From Euclidia mi (lineage: Eukaryota; Arthropoda; Insecta; Lepidoptera; Erebidae), in contig OX123190.2 in assembly GCA_944739405.2 (NCBI GenBank), forward strand, positions 83,519,086 through 83,583,085: a stretch of 64,000 nucleotides of DNA. The letters are read 5' to 3'. The notes beneath the pieces are model-generated. The model saw only the letters and a list, made by a program, of their open reading frames with translations. It did not search any database and was not told the origin of the DNA. The translations under genes were made by a program, and so were the position numbers. This document shows positions 21,006-32,384 of this stretch, in pieces (within the stretch, counting starts at the first letter, position 1; each line of letters opens with the position of its first letter).

Positions 21006-21372
21006 CATCCTCCTAGCGTTACCCCAGTTTCAATCTGGGGTCCGCTTACTGGTCTAACCGGATTTGGCTGAATATTAGCTTTTCCACAGAGCAACTGCCT
21101 GTCTGACCTCCGCAACACAAAGGGATAGCAATATTGCATGGTTTAGACTAGCGTCAGTTTATTTAGAAGGTACTGACGCCCTATAACGACTGTCAAAGAT
21201 CTTCATGACAACCGGAACCGACGGCATAACGTGCTCTCCGAAGCACGGGACAAACGATAATTGACTTTAATACGCACATAACTCCGAAAAGTCATTAGTG
21301 CGCGCCGTGGATTAGAACCCGATACCCTGTGCATGGCAGTCTGTTGGTATTTCCACTAGGCTATCGCTGCCT
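21006..21372 (-). repeat. SINE-F, full length with 16-bp TSD
   Basis: Complete copy. AAATATAAGACTAAGT (20990-21005) and AAATATAGGACTAAGT (21373-21388), with one mismatch, flank it and fix both ends. The tRNA-like head is at the right (GGCAGCGATAGCCTAGTGGA on the minus strand). The 3' end at the left is AACGCTAGGAGG. Confidence 0.9.
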
Positions 21373-21439
21373 AAATATAGGACTAAGTGTGGAGTTATAG
21401 TTAGTTAGCATTTTGTAATAATGCCTAACGCATAAATCG

Positions 21440-21515
21440 TCATCAGTCCTGTATATAAAATGTTGCACTACTGGGCAGTCTGGGCACAGGCCTCTTCTCT
21501 TTATGAGAACGGTAA
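21440..21515 (-). repeat. Short repeat module
   Basis: GTTGCACTACTGGGCAGTCT followed by GGGCACAGGCCTCTTCTC recalls the GGCCT...CAGCAGTGG-type 3' modules of repeats B and E, but it is diverged and lacks a clear GAT run. Confidence 0.35.
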
Positions 21516-21580
21516 GGCCATTGCCGAAGCTTGTTAAGTGCGTTTACCTAGCGTTAATAAACGAAAGAAAGAAAAACTAG

Positions 21581-21645
21581 AAGTCGCGTTCTGTTGTCTC
21601 TGCCTACCCCGACGGGAAAAAGGCGTGAGCATATGTATGTATGTA
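21581..21645 (+). mobile_element. RTE-type LINE 3' tip (65 bp)
   Basis: AAGTCGCGTTCTGTTGTCTC, then TGCCTACCCCGACGGGAAAA and AGGCGTGAGC, then ATATGTATGTATGTA. It is almost identical to the last bases of the 53-kb LINE, which shows how short 5'-truncated insertions can be. Confidence 0.8.
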
Positions 21646-22249
21646 ATTTCGTACAAGGATCAATTGCACAATTTAATACGCAGATAATTTCGAAAAGAGA
21701 GAAGAATAATAGTCTAAGATCCCGCGACAAATAAGTGCACTCATAGAGTGCTTGCTATCCTTGAATGACAAATTATGTTACGCGTATAACTCTCTTTCAC
21801 TCTACTTTAAATATTTACCATGTTCAACAGCTGGCAACCCTTACTTGCGGTCGGATTTAATAAGGCAACCATGTATTATAATAATAAGAAAAAAAATAGC
21901 TTTAATTTGATATATAAATCACAAATGTACGTCATGAATGTATAAATGTATCGAAATCATACCTGTTTAAATCTGGCTGCGAAGAGGCGCGGCCAGGTGG
22001 TCAACGGCAACCGTGATTTTACAGAATCTTTATATCTATTGCCGTGCTGAAGACGATATTTTATTTAAAAAACAAGTGAACGTAATGTTGTCCCAAAAAT
22101 CAATAACGAATCATTTTATTAAAAATACCAGCGGCCACATTTTAATAGGCATCCCTGTAGATTAGTATTCTCCTAATCATAAATATACATAAAAATTTGG
22201 TTTTTAGCAAAAACTCGATGAGTGCACTAATTTGTCGCGGAATCTCGTA
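21646..22249. other. No recognised feature
   Basis: A+T-rich sequence with no ORF or shared repeat. Confidence 0.45.
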
Positions 22250-22330
22250 CTATAAGTGCGGGCTGTGAATTCGAACCTGAAACTCTCTGCACAGCAGTCT
22301 GTTGATCTTTTCACTAGGCTATCCCTGCCT
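22250..22330 (-). repeat. SINE-F head fragment
   Basis: Only the tRNA-like head region is present (CACTAGGCTATCCCTGCC at the right, GTGAATTCGAACCTG for the B-box region), with several changes from the full copies. Confidence 0.6.
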
Positions 22331-23273
22331 ATGATATATTAATTAACATGTAGATTTTATATAATATTACAATGTAGACTCATTATATATGAGTGTAAGC
22401 GTCTTGTCATGAACTCAAATAAGGTCATAGTTCATCACGTTAGACAGCTGGTCGATGGACAGCAGAGCTATTTTCAGACACTAGAGCCACGTGTCAGCTT
22501 ATTGTATTTCTTTAATATTATAACGAATTAGCTTTTAATCTTTGTATATATTTGACGATAACTCCATTAATGCCATAAGTTGACACTTTACCAGCTTCTT
22601 AGATCCAGCTTCCTGTAAAATGCGAAAGTAAAGTTACCAAAGTAGCTTACAGACATGCCAAATCAAATGTTACTGAATTAAGATTGCAGGTTTTAAATTT
22701 GTACGGAGACTTAATAATTATTAGCGAAAGATATTGATATACGTTCGGGAAATTTTATGATTAATAGCGATCCTAAAACGCTAATTATTCCTTATTTGTC
22801 CTTAGCATAGATAATTTCTGAGATTGGTGGTTAACATTGTTAGCTTAAACAAACGTATTATATCATTGATAATATATAAAAGTTCTTGCTTTACTTAATT
22901 AGATGAATTATTATATTATTCCTGCAGTGAAGAATCCATACAACACCGTTAATTACCCAAGTTGTTACCGAACGAACAAACGTGCAGTTTATAACGCCCT
23001 TGCAACAATCGACTCATTGAAAACTAATTAAACTTAATAACCTTTTAGCATTAAACACACGAGCTTCATCCAATATCCGTGCGCGCCTCTGTAATGGCGT
23101 ACACGTTTTAATTAATTATTCACATTACTCAACATAATTACTTACCGTTTAAAACTTGTGCTGACGCGGACAGAACGTAAAATTAAAATATTTCGTCCCT
23201 GTATATTTTTAAATCAACCTTACGCTCGGAGGCGATACAAACCCGATGCTACATTAGAGTCTCTTTTAAGCAA
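22331..23273. other. No recognised feature
   Basis: Very A+T-rich. No coding signal and no repeat is recognised. Confidence 0.45.
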
Positions 23274-23575
23274 ACAGAGGCCCAATTCTTCTAATTATAT
23301 TTGTTCAAAATGCAGTTTCGATCTAATGTCAGTGTCATTTAAGTCAATGTCATACTCATGTCTAAAATGGTATTCTCCTAAATCATTTTTTATTGGAATG
23401 TAATTGGAATGTTATCGTGGCTAGATCGTAAATTTAAAAATTTGTCAACGTCGAACTATTGAAATCAAATTAGACGATAAAGACATTAAATAAGCAGGAT
23501 ACCGATTCTGAGTCAATTCAAAATATAATCTCATTTCGTTCAAAATATAATTTTGAGAATTGGGCTTCTGATGTT
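23274..23575. mobile_element. MITE-N copy
   Basis: Ends AGAGGCCCAATTCTTCTAAT and TGAGAATTGGGCTTCT are inverted repeats. Internal landmarks GTTTCGATCTAATGTCAGTG, GTCAACGTCGAACTA and TTAGACGATAA are shared. It has no coding capacity. Confidence 0.75.
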
Positions 23576-24178
23576 ACAAGCTGAATGGCAAACGTTTCGT
23601 TTGTATCAGGGCATCTTGTGACTTACCATCCGGGCACCCGGATATTTCAGGCAAGCCCTTTGATGCACACCCTGTACCGATAAAACACTTCCAACCCGGT
23701 CGTCACCCGATTTAATTCTGTGTAGTGGCTTTAATTTGATATGTTTTGGCAAGTTTGTTACTAATGTGGCTTGGTATATTTGCTGTTTATACCGCGTTGG
23801 TTGGCTCTAAGTCGGAGTTGGCATTGAACAGAAACTAATCTCTTGATGTTTGTTGAAGTTTGACCGAACCCACTAACTAGCGCTGAACTTTGTGTGCGTA
23901 CTTACATCACTGGATCTTTGTGAACTTTCTCGTGTTGATATTATATGAAACTTATATTCATGAAGGTTACCTGAAAAGTTATTGGTGAAGGTTAACTAAA
24001 ACTTCATCGATATAATATGTTTCAATACATGACTATTTGTGCTGATACTTATAATATAAGTAGTTTTATTTTGTTCTTCATATGTTGTTAAGTGGAAACC
24101 GAAATTTTTTTTGTATTCAAATGAAAGTTGAAATGAGCGATAAGTACTAGAAACTTTTCAAATATGCATTTTTCTTAA
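23576..24178. other. No recognised feature
   Basis: A+T-rich. No ORF or shared repeat. Confidence 0.4.
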
Positions 24179-24386
24179 GACAACTCCCGCACTAGGAATT
24201 AATCCTGTGTCGCGGGGGACTATACAAACATAAAGCTAACGGACACAATGAACACCCAGACTCGAAACAACAATTTCTGAATAACATAAAGTGTTGTTTC
24301 GTGTGGGAATCGAACCCACGACACTCGGCGCAATGTCAAGCGGCGTGGCGGCCGCTTAAACCACTACGCCAACCGTGCAGACCCTC
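24179..24386 (-). repeat. SINE-C, full length
   Basis: Minus-strand tRNA-like head GTTGGCGTAGTGGTTTAAGC, a long insertion-like middle, and B-box GGTTCGATTCCC. The body reads TCGAGTCTGGGTGTTCATTG, TGTCCGTTAGC and CCCGCGACACAGGA. Related copies lie at 39.4 kb (split), 47.1 and 48.1 kb (body only). Confidence 0.82.
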
Positions 24387-25088
24387 AGTATCAATTTTAA
24401 AATAAATGTATGAAAATCTAAAAGATGTCGAGTCTTTGTCCAAAGCTATATAAGATATAGATTTACATCTATATCCCTTCGGTGCTGTCGTAAGCAGCGG
24501 GGGGTAGCCGATCACGATAACAAATTGACGGAGGCAGATGAACCGATCATTAATTTGCGTTGATTCCGTAATTATTGTAAATTAATGACTACCCTCTTCG
24601 GTCCGCCCCTATCAAGGGTCTGAATAGACTTAACTATTTCGTTTGAGCGTTCTGTCGTCGAGAGAGAGGTCCATAATTATTATTACTTTCTCTTTTTATT
24701 CAATACTATTAGTGATTGGTATTTTTATTTGGCTGCTGAAATGGATAGTACTTTGAAATAGGTCGTTATTTTCTGTATCCTTACCTTGATGTCCATGTTT
24801 TATTGCTAGTAGCAGGTCTTACCCGTTTTCGTATAATATTGTCACAAGCAAGACACCTATGTTTACTAAAACAAGGCTTGTCTACTAAGATGTTCACATT
24901 AGATGTTAGTTTTGAATGTGCCATATTAGAAGTTTGTTGAAAAGTGTGGACGTTCTTTAGTAATTTGACTCTACAAGTGAAAAACAAAGATGTACTTGCC
25001 AGCCGTTAATGTTTTTTTCCAGATTATACTTACCTGATTCGCCTTCTAAGTTAGTTATAGATTAGAAAAAATATATTATATCGTTCTA
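24387..25088. other. No recognised feature
   Basis: Mixed composition. The minus-strand ORF at 24781-24987 has three Cys but no pattern I recognise. Confidence 0.4.
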
Positions 25089-25462
25089 GGCAGCGATAGT
25101 CGAGTGGATATACCAACAGACTGCCATGCAGAGGGTATCGGGTTCTAATCCACGGCGCGCACCAATGACTTTTCGGAGTTATGTGCGTATTGAATTGTTA
25201 ATTATCGCTTGTCCAGTGCCTCGGAGAGCACGTTAAGCCGCCGGTCCCGGTTGTCATGAACATCTTTGACAATCGTTACAGGGCGTCAGTACTTTCTAAA
25301 TAAACTGACACTAGTCAAAGCCATGGAATATCGCTATTCGTTCGGGTTGCGGAGGTCAGACAGGCAGTCGCTCTGTGGAAAAGATAATATTCAGCCAAAT
25401 CCGGCTAGACTAGTAAGCGGACCCCAGATTGAAACTGGGATAACGCTAAGAGAAAGAAGAAG
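25089..25462 (+). repeat. SINE-F, full length
   Basis: Head GGCAGCGATAGTCGAGTGGA, B-box GGTTCTAATCC, body with AGAGCACGTTAAGCCGCCGG and GAGGTCAGACAGGCAGTCGC, end GGGATAACGCTAAGAG. ORFs crossing it are shadows of the repeat. Confidence 0.9.
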
Positions 25463-25767
25463 ATCGTTCGTTCGTGTGGCAAATGTCCATATACACGTAA
25501 AATAATATACATTTACATTGAAATTTGTAGCGGACATTATTTCGCTTTTCCGTTTAACAAATTGCCTCTCACAGAGAAGCAAAAGCCCCATTAGTACAAA
25601 TAGTCATTAGTTTACAAACAATGCAATTGGCTAGCTGTTGTGGATGTTGTCAATACATCGAACGTACAATGTTAATGTTGGACGATTTCACGAGCTCAAT
25701 TAGGTGACCCGATAAATAGTGTACCTACAAGTAGCTTTAGTTGTTTAGGTTGCGTGCACACCAGTAG

Positions 25768-25924
25768 GCCAATTCTCGTATTTTATCTGACATCGACATT
25801 GTATTTCGAACGAAATGCGATTAGATTTTGATGTTATTTACATTTGGTATTCTGCTAATTTAATATCATTATCGTCTTATTAGCCATAATATATAGTTCA
25901 GTCGACGTTGACACATATGTACAT
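25768..25924. mobile_element. MITE-N, left half
   Basis: Starts GGCCAATTCTCGTATTTTAT and runs through ATCGACATTG, ATTATCGTCTTATTAG and GTCGACGTTGACACAT. It then breaks off into an ATA repeat, so the right half is missing. Confidence 0.65.
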
Positions 25925-25940
25925 AATAATAATAATATTA

Positions 25941-25983
25941 TCATTTATTTCTTAGTATATGAACTAAGAAATAAATGAACGAA
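25941..25983. repeat. Hairpin, 15-bp stem
   Basis: TCATTTATTTCTTAG and CTAAGAAATAAATGA pair perfectly around an 8-base spacer, next to an AAT microsatellite. Confidence 0.7.
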
Positions 25984-26430
25984 TCAAATAAACTACCATT
26001 ACTGCTGCAGAAATATTTTCAATGACGCATGCAAACTATAATAAACAAATGCACAATTCATGTCGTCATTTTAAAATCACATAAGTAATTATATTTACTA
26101 GATACTAATACAATAAAATAAAGTAAAAATGGAAGTAAATTAAATTAAAATTGCAATAACAAATACATGTCAATATGATAATTAAACATGTAAAAATTTA
26201 CTCCGAAATGTCACAATTAGCATAATATTGCATTGTGTAACATGTCGATCATGTCGATATACTAATTCTCTAACAATTTCAAATTTTATAATTTATAATT
26301 CATTTACAGAAAAGAAGCATTTGTCTAGGAGCCACTGTAGTTTGACACTTTATTTAATTTACTATCTAGTCGCGATATCATTTCAAATAACATTTAATAA
26401 TAGGTACCTTTATTTTGGTGTCGCAATGGA
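25984..26430. other. No recognised feature
   Basis: Very A+T-rich. The ORF at 26228-26590 runs out of this stretch into repeat K and shows no domain. Confidence 0.4.
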
Positions 26431-26575
26431 AAATCCTCCTGGAGTCCCTCCGCCCTGGGGGAAGGGCGAGGGGACTGTCAGACTCTTACTGACTAAAAAC
26501 CAACCCGTGTTCCTCAGGGAAAGGTCTTTACCTATGAAATTGCCGTTCTGCCGTACTGGCCATTTCAAATCAAAA
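26431..26575. repeat. Repeat K fragment
   Basis: GGGGACTGTCAGACTCTTAC followed by TGACTAAAAACCAACCCG recalls a dispersed lepidopteran repeat. There is a GC-rich start (CCGCCCTGGGGGAAGGGCGA). It is a single copy here. Confidence 0.4.
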
Positions 26576-26599
26576 TATTTTTTTGGCTGATATTGCTAA

Positions 26600-27373
26600 T
26601 TTCAAATTAATTTTATTTTAAAAACATAGAATTCTCTTTTCTAAAATCGGCATTTGTTTAATACTTAGTGTACTTTTTCATCGCATTCGAACATTTTTCA
26701 TCATCATGGATACGTTAAAAATTCGAATAATTATGGAGTATGAGTACCGTCGTGGCAGCAAAGCGGCACGCAACATCAACGACGTTTAAATTCAAGTACA
26801 AAAACAAAAAGCTTTATTGATATAGGAAGATTTTGTGATATACGCACGTATATTACCTGTTATACTGGATCATCTTATACTTCAAAATTAATCTCCTTAA
26901 AGTAAGAATCAGATTTGTATTAAGCCTGAAAAATTAATAAGTTCTCTCAGCTACGAACAAGCGTTTATCTAATTATACAATCACAAATAAGTTAATTTAT
27001 ATCGTAATGAGCTAATGTGTCATAGGTCTTAACAAACAGCTCGCCAGCCTATTCATACATTTGAACGAAGCGACGATGCACTGACGCTTTATTTTTGCAA
27101 CTACCCGGTTTGCAATAATAATTATAAATTGCTAGTAAATTTGTAATTATTAATGCATGATAAAATGAAGTATGAACATAAGTTTTAATGAAATATTCTG
27201 TGTCTTACACGCTACGCCAATCGGCTTAATGTTATTTAGAATAGAATATATGTAAGTTCAACATTTTCTCTATAAGTGATTTGTAAATCTTTTGAGAAAA
27301 TAAATGTCTCAAACCATATATGTTTGAGTAAGATTGCTAGAAGTTTGTATGTTCGTTATACCTACACTAGGCC
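26600..27373. other. No recognised feature
   Basis: A+T-rich, no ORF or shared repeat. Confidence 0.45.
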
Positions 27374-27386
27374 TTCCCCGCAGGAT

Positions 27387-27635
27387 TTATTTTATAGACT
27401 CACGCCTGTATCCCCGAAAGGTTAGGCAGAGGTGTAATAAACATCCACATTTCGCCATGATTTTTAAGGTCCCACATAATAGGGGGCGAGCCTATTGCCG
27501 TTACCGGGGACATTGCCAGAATCCGAGCTGCTACTGAGAATTTAGAAAAACTCAGTAACACTGCTCGACCCGGGAATCGAACCCGGGACCTCCAATCAGC
27601 AGACGCTTACGCTATCCACTGGACCATGGAGGCAG
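27387..27635 (-). repeat. Full-length SINE-A, head type 2
   Basis: TTCCCCGCAGGAT flanks it exactly (27374-27386 and 27636-27648), giving a 13-bp TSD and exact ends. The head on the minus strand is ACTGCCTCCATGGTCCAGTG, with a B-box GGTTCGATTCCC. Tail at 27393-27425. Confidence 0.93.
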
Positions 27636-27799
27636 TTCCCCGCAGGATCATCACAATTATTTCCTTTTTGTTGAGCAAATAAGCAAATTAAAATGTTGAC
27701 TCGTTGGGAGTTTTTGGGATAAAATATTGCCTTTACCCTTGCAAACTGGATAAAATCGGTTTATCCGGTCCAAAAAATATCCCGGGCAGCAGATAAGAA

Positions 27800-28026
27800 A
27801 GCTAAGTTTTAATTTAAAGGACTTAGTCTTGAGTTCTTTTTGTAAAGAGTGAGCTGTTTTAAAAGACTCAGTCTCGAGTTCTCTTTGGCAAGACTGGAGT
27901 CTATTTTAAGAAGACTAAAAAATCAAAGAGGCTTGAGCTTTTACTTCTTCTTTTTTGACTTGAGTCTTCAAAAAAAGATTTGAGTCTCAATTTTAGGACT
28001 ATAAAGACTCAGTTCTTTTACAACAC
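27800..28026. repeat. Imperfect GACTCAGTCT-type repeats
   Basis: Words such as GACTTAGTCTTGAGTTC, GACTCAGTCTCGAGTTC, GACTTGAGTCTTC and AGACTCAGTTC recur about ten times over 220 bp on both strands, with T-rich spacers. It looks like a degenerate minisatellite or the subterminal repeats of an element. Confidence 0.55.
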
Positions 28027-28284
28027 TACTCAGCACGCACCACTGATGTGTCGAAGTAAATTAGTAAATTGTTAATATCGCTTGTAAACCAGTGAAGACA
28101 AAATCTTGAGGAAATGCTTGTCTACGACTTGAATGTTTGCGAAAAATGTCAGCCTTGCACTTGGTCCGTGTAGTGGAATATGGTCTAACCCTTTTTATAG
28201 TGAGAAGAAGCCTGTGTTCATAGGCGTATATAGCAACGGGACCAGTACGGTCTAGTGCCCAACCCAGAACTTTGGTAACCGATT

Positions 28285-29218
28285 CGAAATTCTAGGCTAA
28301 ATATATACAGTTTCGATATAATGTCAGTGTCACAAAAAGCGTATTCTTCTAAATTATCTGATATTTGAATGAAATTATAACTAGATCGTAAATTGAAACA
28401 ATGTATACATGTGTCAACGTCGAACTGTTTATTTCCAATTATACGATAATGATGGGTCTCCCTTGTTTGACCGAAAGGAATTTGACAAATTTTCACTTCC
28501 CAAAAAATTTTTCGCATAATTTCATTTGCCAAATTGTTACTTAGCAAAAAATCTGTTCACAAAAAATTGTAACGAAAACCTAATGTTTGGGAAATGAACG
28601 TTTAAACTATAACTTGTTTACCAACTAGTTACTTTTAACATTTTTTATTTAGTCAAATATTTCAGTTGGGATAACAGTTTTTACGCAAAATCAATAATTA
28701 TCCTAATCTAAATAGTTCAGTTCCGGCTAACCTACTAAAAGCAATCTCTTTTTTCTATTAATGCAAGTCGTTCTGGAACTCGCCCGCCGCTACCGCGGCA
28801 CCGCTCGTGCTTAGAAGGTCACAGTTCTAACGTAACCTAACGATTTTTTTAATAATTAACCTACTCTAACTACTTCCATAAATAAACTAATATCACCAAA
28901 CGTTTATTGTCTGAAGATTGTTTGCTGTAATAAATCATTTGATTAAAGACCAAATGCCATAATGACATTATACTTGGTAATATTTTGCCAAGTAAAAATT
29001 TGACCAAATAAAAATATGCGTACTAAAATCATTCGCGATATTGCAATGTTATAAAAAAGGTTGCTAAAATTTGTTTGGGTAATGAAATTTTGGCAAAATC
29101 TTTTCGGCAAAACGGCAGGATCATCCCGATAATGATAATATATTAGATTATCAGAATACCGTTTCTGAGTCAATTCAGAATATAAATTCTATGTCATATA
29201 AAAATACGAGAATTGGCC
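28285..29218. mobile_element. MITE-N copy, interrupted
   Basis: Left part 28285-28452 (GTTTCGATATAATGTCAGTG, GTGTCAACGTCGAACTG) and right part 29127-29218 (ATTAGATTATCAGAATACCG, ACGAGAATTGGCCT) are one MITE-N copy split by the insertion at 28453-29126. Confidence 0.72.
28453..29126. mobile_element. hAT-like non-autonomous insertion
   Basis: This 674-bp insert is flanked by CGATAATGA at 28444-28452 and 29127-29135. Its ends are imperfect inverts (GGGTCTCCC...TTTGACCGAAAGG against GGATGATCC...TTTTGCCGAAAAG). An 8-9 bp duplication suggests hAT. The short ORFs inside have no transposase motif. Confidence 0.65.
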
Positions 29219-29826
29219 TGCTAAATAAACTTCACACCATTGTTTTATGAAGACCCAGGCCCTCCCTGAAAAATAACTCTAGATACGTCGATGCCTGTGT
29301 CAAGCAATGGAACAGTTTATATACTATGCCGCTGATGGTGATGATGACTAGTTATTTGAATATTTGTAGAATTTTCACGACAAACAGCTTATTTTCTGTA
29401 TAAAGCTTCAACAACATAGTTACATCGTATTTGCTTCCAATTCGCGCAATTGTTTGCAAAGTACACATCCATGAAAAATACGTTACGGTTGTAAAAGTGA
29501 AAAAAAATGTTCCAAGTTTTTTATTTGTGGAAAACATCGTTTATATTGTTCGCTTTGAGAGGAATTTCGTTACCGAATTTAATTTATTATGTGTTGAATC
29601 AGTGAGTTGGATTTAATTTTGTTTGTGAGATTTTAAGTTCACCTTATTTTTCCCTTTACCTTCGTCGGTAATGCTGAGTCAATTTTCTGTACAAACACAG
29701 TCAGCGTGTGTAACTGAATTTTGTTATTAAGTGCATATACTTAAACGTCGGAGAAAACAGAGGTAATATACATAATAACACCTTAAATTGTCTGTTACCG
29801 CAATTGAAAGACATTAAGTAAAAGTT

Positions 29827-30047
29827 CGTGTCCGTGTGGAATGTCACCACCCCATATCATCCCATGGGTGTCGTAAGAGCCGACACAGGGATCATATTAT
29901 GCAGAGAACAGCACTGTAAGAGAAGGAAAACTTGATACAAACTTTACCAACCAGTTTGGCCAGCGTGGTATACGTATAGTAGGCCAATTCCTCCTTTCAA
30001 AGGAGAGGCCTAGTCCAACAGTGGACTGTTAAAGGCTGATGATGATG
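29827..30047 (+). repeat. SINE-B with 11-bp TSD
   Basis: AAGTAAAAGTT flanks it (29816-29826 and 30048-30058). In copy 2 the corresponding site near 32375 reads CATTAAGTAAAAA without the element, so it inserted after the duplication. Confidence 0.9.
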
Positions 30048-30293
30048 AAGTAAAAGTTAATATTTCGGCAGGTTAGTATACCGTAACATCGTTTATCATA
30101 AATGTTTTCAATCAATGGCATTGTGTAGTTTTGTCATAAATGCGCTCAGTAGACAACACGTTGTCGGCAAAGTTACTAAACTATGTTGAGCAAGACTCAG
30201 TAACACTATACTCCATCAGAAAATCACATAAGATTTGAACTCCCTACTAAGATTATGAAATGCAAAAGTAGTATAAACTAGTCCAATACCATA

Positions 30294-30325
30294 GTATAAT
30301 ACTAGATCGGGATCTAGTATAATAC
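30294..30325. repeat. Hairpin in duplication copy 1
   Basis: GTATAATACTAGAT and ATCTAGTATAATAC pair perfectly around CGGG. Imperfect pairing extends to CCAATA/TATTGG. Copy 2 has a different, non-palindromic sequence at this point. Confidence 0.75.
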
Positions 30326-30611
30326 CATGATATTGGAGCAGACAAAACTAATAATGTTTCATGGACCAAGAGATTTCGCGTGTATTTTCAAGACGAATCT
30401 TCAGTGTGTGTCCCGAAGACTGGTTTTCCTACTGTGAATTAAGTTTAGTTCGCAAGATGGGTACTAAAATGTTCAGTGCATAGCGTGGACAGTTTAGGTT
30501 TCGCCACTTATCCGCTTTTCAAGCTGTTTATTACGATTGAATATAAGTGGGATTATGTTGCTCTATTTTGTTGGACTGAATTTTCTTCAAAGACTTGATG
30601 AAATATTTTAC

Positions 30612-30859
30612 ATACATAGTCTCACGCCTATAACCCCGAAGAGGTAGGCAGCCAGACTTTTCGCCAGGTATACTTTAGTCCCATGTAGTAAGGGGCGAGC
30701 CTATTGCCGTACAGGGCACATTTCCAGACTACGTGCTGCTACTGAGAATTTCGTGACAGAAAAACCCAATAACACTGCCCGACCCAGGAATCGAAGCCGG
30801 GACCTCCCGATTCCACGCGCACATTAATGCCGCGAGACCAACGAGGCAGTCAAATGCAA
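30612..30859 (-). repeat. SINE-A, head type 1, with 14-bp TSD
   Basis: ATGAAATATTTTAC flanks it (30598-30611 and 30860-30873). Copy 2 of the duplication keeps the empty site (GATGAAATGTTTTACTTT, 33741-33758). Part of the tail region (between AGGTAGGCAG and TTTTCGCCAGG) is deleted. Confidence 0.93.
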
Positions 30860-31199
30860 ATGAAATATTTTACTTTAGTAAAAATGCGATGAATGAATCT
30901 GCATAGGGAAGGAAACGGAATATATTTATGTAATGGAAAACGTTTGTAAGCGTTTTTACAAAAGGAGGTCATCTATTTGTCTCCTGTGTATATATTATTG
31001 ATAGAATTGCTCAATATTCTCATTTGTCTGTGTAGACTTGCAGATTTGTCAAATAGTATAAGAGTATGTATGAATGTGTGGCCATTTCTTTTATAACGAA
31101 GTTATCACGCTGCTACATTTCTCTTTTAATAGGTCACGTATATTTAAACTCAAGACAGCAGGTTTTATTAAAATCAATACTTTACAGTACCTGCAATCT

Positions 31200-31290
31200 G
31201 AAGGCCAATCGTCGTAATTATATGTGTACAAAATTAAGTTTCGATCTAGTCTCGGTGTCAACCTTATGTAATAAATGTTATTCTCCTAAT
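31200..31290. mobile_element. MITE-N fragment at duplication edge
   Basis: AAGGCCAATCGTCGTAATTA and AGTTTCGATCTAGTCTCGGT are the left end of MITE-N. The match to copy 2 stops here, so the duplication breakpoint lies inside this MITE. Confidence 0.6.
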
Positions 31291-31725
31291 AGAGGATGAG
31301 CCTACTGCCAGACCTTCGTTATTTTATAAAACTGAAAGTTTTCCTGTGCATGCCCCCTACAAAGGTAAGAATGACCACCGATTATAGTTTGGGTTGTGGT
31401 TACTTTGGCAGTTATCAGGTAGTAAAGGTGGATAAAATGGTACCTAATCTTCGTTATACTATAAAAGCTAAATTATGTTGCTTGTAGACCTATAATAAGA
31501 TGTTAGCCTAACAGCCGGACAGTTTCAATGGTTTTAACATCTTACCAGACACTTTGAAAGTCCGCTGTAGGTACGAGCGCGAGAATTTAGCCGATTCCGA
31601 TCTTTTAAGATATCCAATAAAATAAAAATTATTACGTTCATGGCCTTGTTAAATAAAGTAAAAAAATATATATTTTAGTATTATGAAAAATAAAATAATT
31701 CGTTTTATGTAAAAAAGTATTTTGT
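31291..31725. other. Spacer between duplicated copies
   Basis: Unique-looking. The ORF at 31296-31487 has no motif. Confidence 0.4.
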
Positions 31726-31736
31726 AAAAAAGTATT

Positions 31737-31978
31737 GTCCGTGTGGTGACGGATTAAGAATACGGAATGAAACCACCCCATATCATCCCATGGGTCTCGT
31801 AAGAGCCGACAAAGGTAGCATATTATACAGAGAACAGCACTGTAAGATAAGGAAAACTTGATACAAACCCTATACCAACCCATTTGGCCAGCGTGGTATA
31901 GTAGGCCAATTCCTTCCTTCGAAGGAGAGGCCTAGTCCAGCAGTGGACTGTTAAAGGCTGATGATGAATGAATGAATG
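31737..31978 (+). repeat. SINE-B with 11-bp TSD, at the duplication junction
   Basis: AAAAAAGTATT flanks it (31726-31736 and 31979-31989). The tail drifts from GATGATGA to a GAATGAATGAATGA run. Copy 2 of the segmental duplication begins immediately after it. Confidence 0.9.
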
Positions 31979-32384
31979 AAAAAAGTATTTAAGCTTCAAC
32001 AACATAGTTACATCGTATTTGCTTCCAATTCGCGCAATTGTTTGCAAAGTACACATCCATGAAAAATACGTTACGGTTGTAAAAGTGAAAAAAATGTTCC
32101 AAGTTTTTTATTTGTGAAAAAAACATCGTTTATATTGTTTATTTGTATTTAATTTATTATGTGTTGAATCAGTGAGTTGGATTAAATTTTGTTTGTGAGA
32201 TTTTAAGTTCACCTTATTTTTCCCTTTACCTTCGTCGGTAATGCTGAGTCAATTTTCAGTTCAAACACAGTCAGAGTGTGTAACTGAATTTTGTTACTTT
32301 CGTATATGCTTAAACGTCAGGGAAAACAGAGGTATTTTCCATTAGATTATCAGTTAATGCAGTTGAAAACCATTAAGTAAAAAC

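Larger units (their letters stand above)
29403..31290 (+). repeat. Segmental duplication, copy 1
   Basis: Collinear with 31990-34172. Over 29405-29515 the two copies are the same except for a poly-A length change. Matching blocks continue at 29580-29760, 30090-30290, 30340-30600 and 30860-31290. This copy carries a SINE-B (29827-30047) and a SINE-A (30612-30859) that are both absent from copy 2. It holds no supported gene, and short frames are broken differently in the two copies. Confidence 0.9.

Noticed and set aside
27800..28026. CRISPR-like array
   Set aside because: The repeats are short, imperfect and in both orientations, with no regular spacers; the genome is eukaryotic.
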